A DNA stretch of 64,000 bases. Source: Dendrophyllia cribrosa (taxonomy: Eukaryota > Cnidaria > Anthozoa > Scleractinia > Dendrophylliidae). The notes below the pieces were generated by a model that was not told the DNA's origin, ran no database searches, and saw only the letters and a program-made list of their open reading frames with translations. Below, piece after piece: positions 57,199 through 64,000 of this stretch (position 1 is the first letter of the stretch; each line of letters opens with the position of its first letter). The translations under genes were made by a program, and so were the position numbers. The DNA lies in assembly GCA_024195265.1 (NCBI GenBank), contig JAJLRJ010000013.1, positions 20,629,021 through 20,693,020 of the forward strand. The letters are read 5' to 3'.

Positions 57199-57374
57199 AT
57201 GACAATGGAGGAGTTACGAGGAATCTTACAGAACGCAATCCGTAAAATCGAGTCTATATCATCTCCATCTGCATCCAGTGAAGGAGGAAATAATCAACAG
57301 CACACAAACTCCAACTCCTCAAGCTCCAACTCAACCAATGCAAATAACATTACAAGAGCAGAAGCAAATTGGAG
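57199..57374 (+). CDS. HECT-domain protein, exon 1
   Basis: The exon starts at ATG 57199 (a second ATG follows at 57205) and ends at donor GTGAGC after 57374 (phase 2). It encodes MEELRGILQNAIRKIESISS and a serine/asparagine-rich stretch. It joins to 58860 in frame (NWR-AAFPQYM). I chose this start because upstream sequence is the 21-bp repeat with no in-frame exon. Confidence 0.65.
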
Positions 57375-58859
57375 GTGAGCTTATATAAACTGAGGATTTC
57401 AATTCAAAATTTCTCACGCAGTTACGCTTAAATAGTATTTGCAATCGCAGGCAAATACTTGTTCACTTAAAAAGGCAAAGATTGAAAAAATAATGTTAAT
57501 TGTCGTTATAGCCGTATATGGATAAAATTACAAACATATATTAAAGTGATCTTTCGTTGCTGGTCGAGGGAAAAAGCTATTAAGGCAGTCAGTTCATTGT
57601 CCACAGACACCCCCGACTCTATTCTGTAGCTTGTTTACGATTTTACGAACACAAATTTTCTGGTGTCTCCAGTGAAAAATTTCTGGGAGTAACGGAACAT
57701 CAGAAAAGGTTTTCCTGTTTCTCCAGATGGAATGTTCCAAGCAGAAATTTGTGTCCCTATTTCTTCAAAGCCATCCTTGATACCAGATTTTTGAAAAAGT
57801 AATTATCAATGGTACATGTAAACCTAGGGTGTTTACCATTTACACAAACCACCACGGTGGAAATCTTCTGCATTAACATAAAACTATAAAAATTGACATG
57901 GTGGGAGAACGACCCACTACAAAGTATATCCAAATTAACAGACTAAAAAGAGTAGGAAAATTCTATTGCCTCAAATCACAGCCCATATTTTCTTAAGCTT
58001 CACAAACGGAATGGCGCAAACCATTTGATTTTCCAACCGGAATTTTCAGTTTTTCCATGTAAATAATAAGTACCCCTAATTCCCAAATGAAATTTAAAAG
58101 CAGATCTGAGTTTTGTTTACCATTTGTCAAAAGCATTAACCAACCCGTTTGTTCAAATACTTCATAAGATAACAGACAGTGAATAAAAGACACGACCAAC
58201 ACAAAGTCATTTTCATTTCAAACCTTTTCAACTAGCAGAATCAATTCTTTTTATTCCCCTACATTCTCTTGGAAAATTCAAGTTAAAATACCCCTAGAGT
58301 CTAGGCTGCCTTTTAATGGAACAGCTGGTCTTCAGCAGTGGCTCTTTAACCTTTTTCCATACCTTTCTTTAACATTTTTCCATAATTATTTAGGAAAGTG
58401 TAACAAAATTAATTGCAAAAAAAAATGGATGATTTGAAATTGGATTTTTCTTTGAAATGTTGACCAAATTTCTAGTTGTTAAGCTTTAGTAACCTTTCAA
58501 GATATGGTAACTTATATTTATGTATTCATTTATGGCAATAATTTAATGGCACCAAGGCTGTGCTCTTAGAAGAACCACAGGGAGCCCAAAGGCTCCCAAC
58601 TATGAAATCTGGGGTGCCTGGCACTTAAGCTTTATGCAAAAGGAAGTTTTTCTAGTCGTCCGAAGAGAAAAGTAAGGAGCCCATGCCAAGGCCCCTGGGC
58701 ACTGCTTGAGCACAGCCCTGGGCACAAATATAAGTGAAGTAGGTAAAGTTAGGTTAGGTTAAGTTACTACATGAACTACAGACACGTCCACCACAGGTTA
58801 AGTTAGACATGTACGATAATTTACTAAATTAATTGACTGTCACCTGTTCTGTTAATTAG
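57375..58859. other. HECT gene intron 1
   Basis: About 1.5 kb. Apart from a MITE at 58552-58732 there is nothing recognisable. Confidence 0.5.
58552..58732. mobile_element. MITE, CCAAGGCTGTGCTC ends
   Basis: CCAAGGCTGTGCTC at the left and GAGCACAGCCCTGG at the right are inverted with one mismatch. The inner CAGGGAGCCCAAAGGCTCCC is also palindromic. It lies in HECT intron 1. Confidence 0.65.
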
Positions 58860-59768
58860 GGCTGCTTTCCCACAGTACATGCAAGGAGGTAGAAGACAAA
58901 ATATTACGCCATTATCCAATCCTCCTTCTCGTAAGAGGCAGAAATCTGTTATTCCTTTTTGTTAAAGAAACATGGACACATGATTTTTTTTTGCTTGCAT
59001 CACCAATGGCAGAGAAGTCACCCACCCTTATGGAAGGCAATACCTTGCTACAAGCAGGGCTGGGAAAGAAACGCATTGTTTTTAAAGATAAGCAAGGAAG
59101 CTTTGACCATGTCAGAGAAACTCTGGAGAAGGAATTCCCCAAACTTAAGACACAAAATGGTGCTTTTGAATTCATGAGGGCTGAAAGAGGAGGAGCTTCT
59201 CGACCACTTGTGCCAATTCCCATGCAGTCAACAGGTTATTCAATCCCATTTTTAAAAGGTGCCCTTGGAAGTGGAATTGTATATATCAGACCCATCCAGA
59301 GTGAGCTTAGCTTAGAACAAGATGTGAAGACTAGCATCTCAAGCTCTGATGGTGCTGTTACAACAAAATGCATAAACTGTAATGAGAGTATGCCATTATG
59401 TTCCATTCGTGATCATATGCCCTTGTGCACTGTGGGAAGTAGTGGTATAACACCCTCAAATTCCCAAGACCTGACTAACATAGCACATGATGCTCCAACT
59501 GATGACCAACTTCAGCCAGAAGCTCCAACAGCTGATGCAGCATTGTGGACAGATAGTTTATCCATGATGTTTCCCACAGCATCAAAGGAAAGTTTGCAAA
59601 AAGCAGTAGACATGGCATTAACACTTGAGGAGGCAGCAGATTTACTATGTGAAAGCCAAGAGATTGAAGCAGTGAGTGAGGAGGGCACTGAAAGTTGTGA
59701 CCTGACTTTAGTGGGGAGTGTCACCAGCAGATCTAACGAAAAAGCTGAGACAAAAGTTGTAAATGGAG
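58860..59768 (+). CDS. HECT-domain protein, exon 2 (carries a 1-bp frameshift)
   Basis: The acceptor GTTAATTAG precedes 58860 and the donor GTAATT follows 59768. The exon begins AAFPQYMQGGRRQ and a basic PPSRKRQKSV, probably a nuclear signal. The conserved block WTHDFFLLAS...LGKKRIVFKD...LKTQNGAFEFMRAERGG follows, then a zinc-knuckle-like CINCNESMPLCSIRDHMPLC. A CUE-like ubiquitin-binding segment ends it (SLSMMFPTASKESLQKAVDM, ALTLEEAADLL). A single extra T in a run of five near 58957 shifts the frame before the conserved block. Correspondingly the exon is one base too long to keep its flanking phases. Either the gene is inactive, or this is a sequencing error, or translation starts further on. 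Confidence 0.78.
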
Positions 59769-60226
59769 GTAATTGGTTTCAGAACAATCTTTTATCGTTA
59801 AAACAAAAACAAATACTGAGGGGGGTGAGTGTGACACCCACGGGACTTTGCCCCCCTTTCCTGAATTTTCTTGACCTGTTGCAGGTGTCCAAGTTATTTT
59901 AAATTCCTATTTTAATGCTATGCTATATTTTCTGTTAACACCTTCACCCCTGAACTGCCAGTATTTCCCATGAGAATCCATGTCTCTTTACTGCTTCTAA
60001 TGTCATCAGGTTTACCGCTAACAGAAGACTGACATTTAACCTGTGCCGAGGGGAGGGAAGAGATCTTTCAGACCATACATCAATGAGTACAATGTAGGCA
60101 AGCAAGAGAAAAGATGTCCTTTATATTGCATTGGAAAATAATTCCACTGCTTACTTGTTCTATTTTGACACAGGTATACTGCAGATAATACAATTTAAGT
60201 TTTATCCAATCTGTTTTCCTAACTAG
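59769..60226. other. HECT gene intron 2
   Basis: Intron between the CUE-like region and the HECT domain. No element was recognised. Confidence 0.6.
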
Positions 60227-61144
60227 GCCTACCATCTGATATAATTTTAAAGATCTTTAAAGAAGATGTGGTTACTGCTGGTCCATCCATGCCCATTAAT
60301 TTTAACCGCTCAAAGAATCCTTTTCGGGAGCTTTGCAGGATTTATAAAAACAGTGCCAACAAACTCATTAGACCACCAGTGGTATATTTTATCTCGGACA
60401 GTGGCGATGATGTTGACTTTGAAGAAGAGGCAGCTGATATTGGAGGACCATTAAGGGAGTTCCTCACAATTGCTATAGAAACACTTTCTAAAGGAACAGC
60501 TCCTCAACTGTTTGAAGGTGACGATGACCACAAACTCCCCGTCCATAGTCAGCAGCTGGTACTTAATGGATATTTCAAAATGACAGGAGAAATTGTGGCG
60601 CATGCTATCATTCATGGTGAAGTTTGGTTTGCTGGTCTGGCAAAAGCAGTTAAAGTGTATTTGTCCACTGGCTGCACTGAAACTGCCGCACAAGTAGTGT
60701 GTGCAGAGGATGTTCCTGATTTGAATGTTCGGGAAGTGCTGAAACGCATGTCCCAAGCTGGTGAAGATGAAATTGCCTCCTTGAATAGAGAAGATATGGT
60801 CTCTAACCTCGTAGATGAAAGTGGAGTTAGTGTTCCTTTTGTTACCATTAATAATGCAGCCCAAGTAGCATATGAGATTATGGTACACCAAGTCATCCAC
60901 AAGAGATTAAGAGAACTGGATGAGATCAGGAAGGGACTCAATGTTTTGCATCTTGGACCTTTGCTTACGGATCATCCCAAAGTTACTTCCCTGGTTTTCC
61001 CAACAGTGGATGAAGTTACAGTTGACCTTCATGTGTTGTTAGCAAGGGTGAAAAAAGACCCTACATCTTGCAGAAGTGAAAAGAGTGACACAGCATTTGG
61101 CTACTTTCATGAATATCTTCAAAACGTTTGTAAGAGAAAAGAAG
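60227..61144 (+). CDS. HECT-domain protein, exon 3 (HECT N-lobe and part of C-lobe)
   Basis: Acceptor TTTCCTAACTAG, phase 1. It encodes NRSKNPFRELCRIYKNS, DIGGPLREFLTIAIETL, then QQLVLNGYFKMTGEIVAHAI, the characteristic G-P-x-R-E-F and G-x-x-x-A-x-A-I elements of HECT ubiquitin ligases. The exon ends in FGYFHEYLQNVCKRKE with donor GTAGGT. The HECT domain accepts ubiquitin from an E2 on a C-lobe cysteine and passes it to substrates. The closest animal look-alikes are G2E3-like proteins, which is from memory. Confidence 0.85.
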
Positions 61145-61357
61145 GTAGGTAGCTTAATAGTTGGGATATTCATTTTTGTTACTCTTCTCTCTGTATGTTT
61201 TGATACTGTTGTGATATTTAACTCATTAATGCACCTATCAATGTTAACCTGGAGGGTGGGGGGAGGCCAGGCAAAGGCCGGGGATTTGAACTTGAAGCAA
61301 TTTTTTATGTCGCCATGGGTCAACTTCCTCTGTCAAATCCCCGGCCTTTGCCCGGCC

Positions 61358-61388
<31 letters not shown>

Positions 61389-61624
61389 AGATTAACATTG
61401 ATAGGTGCATAAACCCTGATAAGACCCTGATGAAGAGAATGTGTTTAACAATCAAAACTATTCTTGATGATCATTTCCTTTATTCTTGAGTGACAGTGTG
61501 ATAGGGTAGTGATATGTTAAGGAGAAATAAGATACTCAGCACTCCTAGAGTACTAGGGTTGAGATCAAATTCAAGAAGCAAATTCAAATATTAAATTCTA
61601 GTTATTTATGCTACTAATATTTAG
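61145..61624. other. HECT gene intron 3
   Basis: About 480 bp, containing the TAA-flanked MITE at 61230-61409 and its poly-C tract. Confidence 0.7.
61230..61409. mobile_element. TAA-flanked MITE with poly-C tract, TGCACCTATCAATGTTAA ends
   Basis: TGCACCTATCAATGTTAA and TTAACATTGATAGGTGCA are perfect inverted ends, with TAA on both sides (61227-61229 and 61410-61412). That is the Harbinger-type TWA target. Inner arms CAAAGGCCGGGGATTTGA and TCAAATCCCCGGCCTTTG also pair. A run of about 30 C sits just inside the right end. Confidence 0.88.
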
Positions 61625-61848
61625 GGACTGATATCAAATCCATATTGGCCTTTATCACTGGATCACCCCTCATGCCCAGAGAAGTAAATGTTGGATTTTT
61701 GCCAGATGAGAAAGGTTATTCATTGCCTGATCCTGACACATGTTCTACTTCATTGAAGATACCCACATGCTTTTCCACATATGGCCAATTTGAGGCAGCA
61801 TTTGATGCAACGGTCCGTATTCAAGGGAAAGGATATGGCCGAGCGTAA
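61625..61848 (+). CDS. HECT-domain protein, last exon with catalytic cysteine
   Basis: The acceptor ATATTTAG precedes 61625 (phase 1). It encodes DIKSILAFITGSPLMPREV, then LPDPDTCSTSLKIPTC, the conserved L-P-x-x-x-T-C of the HECT active site with the cysteine present about 34 residues from the end, then FEAAFDATVRIQGKGYGRA and stop. The catalytic residue is intact, so the protein would be an active ligase apart from the upstream frameshift. Confidence 0.85.
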
Positions 61849-62518
61849 AAGATGTACCTGTATCGAGAATACATGTAGCTGTGTAGCATATTGCCATATT
61901 GTCATGCAATAATTTGCAAGTTCCTTGTAGTTGCGTTAGGGTTTTTGTTTTTTGGGTGACCCCATCACATGGGTAGTTTACTTAATTGGGCCTCAGCAGC
62001 AAAGTCATAACAAACTGTCTTCGATTCCCATTACATTAAGTACATGATAGTCTATAGTGTCATTGGGACTGTCATCAACTGTTTATATCTATTAAAACAA
62101 AACTATTACCAACCAGCTTTGATTTTGCCCAAAGGGCATGTTCTATTTTTACACATCTGAGTGTAAGTATTATTGATTTGAATATAAAGTTATTGGAAAT
62201 TGGTTACATCAGTGTACCTTTGCTACTCAGTGGTGGGTTCTAAACCCTTTGTTAAACATCTGTGAAGGTCATAAGGTCACATGACAATACCAATGCTACA
62301 ACACCACCAACTCATGTTAGTTTTGTAAAGCTTAACAAAAATCGCTACCAACTTTGTTCTTGTTGTTGTTAAATTAAGTAGTGACTGTGACGTTACATGT
62401 ACTCACTTTAAGTTTGAATAAAACTTAGTCTGGAGTGCTATGTCCAAAAAAAAAGAACCATACTTTAGCCACATGTAGTTACAGTATTTTTCATACTACT
62501 TAGAAAATGTTGTAATGT
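61849..62518. other. Intergenic region between convergent HECT and integrase genes
   Basis: Probably holds the 3' UTR of the HECT gene. No gene was recognised. Confidence 0.5.
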
Positions 62519-62702
62519 GTAGTTCCAGAAAAAATCCATACCCACCCCATGGAAGGTCATTGGAAATTCCTAGGGGGAGGGGGTCTTAAAAGCCAACATT
62601 TTAGAAGCAAAGTATGAAGCTTAACTGGAATTTCCTGGGGGAAACGGGAGTGCTAAACAAAACACCTTCCGTGGGGGGAGTATGAATATTTTCTGGAACT
62701 GC
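62519..62702. mobile_element. MITE, GTAGTTCCAGAAAA ends
   Basis: TGTAGTTCCAGAAAA at the left and TTTTCTGGAACTGCAC at the right, with ATACCCACCCCATGGAAGG and CCTTCCGTGGGGGGAGTAT as inner arms, make an inverted repeat of about 184 bp between the HECT and integrase genes. Confidence 0.75.
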
Positions 62703-62911
62703 ACAATGTTTGATTTTTTGAAACGATTACTGTATCAGAAAGAGACAGCAGCAAAAAGCTAAGTTGAAACTATCATCAATTGAACTGCTGCTTATTTGTC
62801 AAGCCTTACGTTACCTGGCCATGGCAATAAAAACATGTTGACTTTGTTTACGAGTATATGGAGTCTTTTAGTTCACCACCAATAAGATAAGAAACTGTTT
62901 TTTCAGTTTTG

Positions 62912-63148
62912 AGAATAACTGGTCACAAATGTAACCACCTGAAGATAAATGTCCAGTCCAAATGACATGCTTTCACCAAGTGGATTAAACTGTTGAACAA
63001 GTTGACCATACACATCACTTGTGAGAAAAGGCAGTTGCACGTCTGGAACATTAACAATGATAGATTCATCCACACATGCATTATCTCCAGCCCATTCAGA
63101 GTTTGGAAAGGGCCCATGCCAGTCTATCCCATACTGTGCAGCTTCATC
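62912..63148 (-). CDS. Integrase-type transposase (right edge), last exon
   Basis: A 237-bp terminal exon: acceptor TTTTTTCACAG before 63148 (phase 0), stop TGA at 62914-62912. It encodes DEAAQYGIDWHGPFPNSEWA, then VNVPDVQLPFLTSDVYGQLV and FGLDIYLQVVTF. The YGIDW...P motif follows the integrase core in this family. It joins in frame to 63555 across an intron that holds a MITE. Confidence 0.75.
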
Positions 63149-63295
63149 CTGTGAAAAAATTCATTTAAATGCATAATAATGATATCAATTAATACGGACT
63201 TATACATGCAAAGGAAATAACATTTTGAGACCAGGGTTAAAGCAAGAGTACTAGCACTTCTCTTGGGCTGCAGAGGTAAGGCTAGGACAAGTGGG

Positions 63296-63445
63296 GCGCC
63301 ACGAAGCTCTCGGAACGGCTCCCAGGATTGGTTGAGAAAAAAAAAAAAAACAAACAACAGAAGAATGGATCCTAGCCCTGAAACAATAGAGCTCCGTGAT
63401 ACCCAGGGCCAATGAAATTAGAGGTCCTAAAGAGCTTCGTGGCTC
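63296..63445. mobile_element. MITE, CCACGAAGCTC family, copy 2
   Basis: GCGCCACGAAGCTC and GAGCTTCGTGGC ends, with the same interior as 3057-3206 in opposite orientation (AACAGAAGAATGGATCCTAG). It lies within the intron of the right-edge integrase gene. Confidence 0.8.
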
Positions 63446-63554
63446 CTGGGAAAAACTTCATAATTTCTTAGCAACGACTTGCCAAAAGGAAAAGATGCAT
63501 TTAATAGACCTCTGCAAAAGCTGCTTGTACATAACACGTTGATGAAATTCTTAC

Positions 63555-64000
63555 ATTAGTCAGGAATTCATCGCTGTGAGGCACTCTTCGAAGACCCCAT
63601 AACCAAAGCTGGGCAGGTGACATGTTTCGCTCGGTTGACAAAGGGTGGTTATTCCATCCTTCAGCAAATTCCTTTAGGTGGGCGTTTATTCTTGGTTGAA
63701 ATACATATCTCAAGGCATACATGTGGACATCACTACCGATATCTAACAACCCTTCAACCTCCATGAATGAAAAAAGATTGTAAAATGTGAATGAACAGCC
63801 ACAATAAACATCTCTCCAAAGTTGTTCGATTCTTTGGTTATGGCAGCTTCGGCCAGCAATAAAACTGCCTCTATCTGGCCCTCTGTTTGGATGGGTGAGC
63901 ATGTACCATGCGACATCACCATTTTCAACACCTCTGTCTCCTCTTACTCTGGATGGTAAACCAAAGGTTCCAACAGCTTCTACAAATAATTGAAGCACTG
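63555..64000 (-). CDS. Integrase-type DDE transposase, core (cut by window edge)
   Basis: An open frame on the minus strand runs off the window. It contains the second aspartate ([11 protein letters not shown]) and the glutamate ([14 protein letters not shown]), 36 residues apart, then [14 protein letters not shown] and [19 protein letters not shown]. It is clearly homologous to the 52480-53967 protein but diverged. The exon ends at donor GTAAGA after EFLTN (63555, phase 0). The first aspartate lies outside the window. It faces the HECT gene tail to tail, 1.06 kb apart. Confidence 0.85.

Overview
This is eukaryotic, intron-bearing, AT-rich DNA thick with transposons. The gene families suggest an anthozoan cnidarian, such as a coral or sea anemone: an FN3/Ig transmembrane receptor, a TRAF-like RING/MATH protein, a PIF/Harbinger element, an integrase-plus-HECT module, Penelope and L1-type relics, and dozens of hairpin MITEs. 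That taxonomic reading is inference. No searches were run; splice sites and reading phases were worked out by eye.

Two host-like genes lie on the minus strand. (1) A single-pass receptor has five exons, 33648-33337, 32721-32615, 31168-30979, 14261-13959 and 11087-10717. They encode FN3, FN3 (split by an intron), an Ig-like domain, a transmembrane helix and a tail with several tyrosine motifs. All phases agree, and the lengths sum to a whole number of codons after the first split codon. Its 5' exons were not found. A 16.7 kb intron between the second FN3 domain and the Ig domain holds an almost complete Harbinger transposon and several other elements. (2) A TRAF-like gene has four exons, 41666-41193, 40858-40684, 40416-40208 and 40032-39858. 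They encode the second half of a RING finger, TRAF-type zinc fingers and a C-terminal MATH domain, again fully in phase. The exon with the first RING cysteines was not found.

Layout: 1-10.7 kb is repeats and non-autonomous transposons, including a large inverted repeat whose right arm was hit by a TTAA-flanked (piggyBac-type) element while the left arm keeps the empty site. 10.7-33.7 kb is the receptor gene with its transposon-filled introns. 33.7-39 kb is non-coding and includes a cluster of ACGACGT palindromes, a 47-bp minisatellite and a TTAA MITE. 39.0-41.7 kb is the TRAF-like gene. 42-52 kb is MITEs, a possible hAT-like element and degraded LINE copies. 52-64 kb is one or more IS3EU/integrase-type elements: an intact integrase at 52.5 kb, a paralogous first exon at 55.2 kb, a HECT ubiquitin ligase gene at 57.2-61.8 kb (one single-base frameshift), and a convergent integrase running off the right edge.

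The most notable system is the HECT ligase paired tail-to-tail with a DDE integrase at the right end. The receptor with membrane-proximal Ig and ITIM-like tail motifs is the most interesting host gene.
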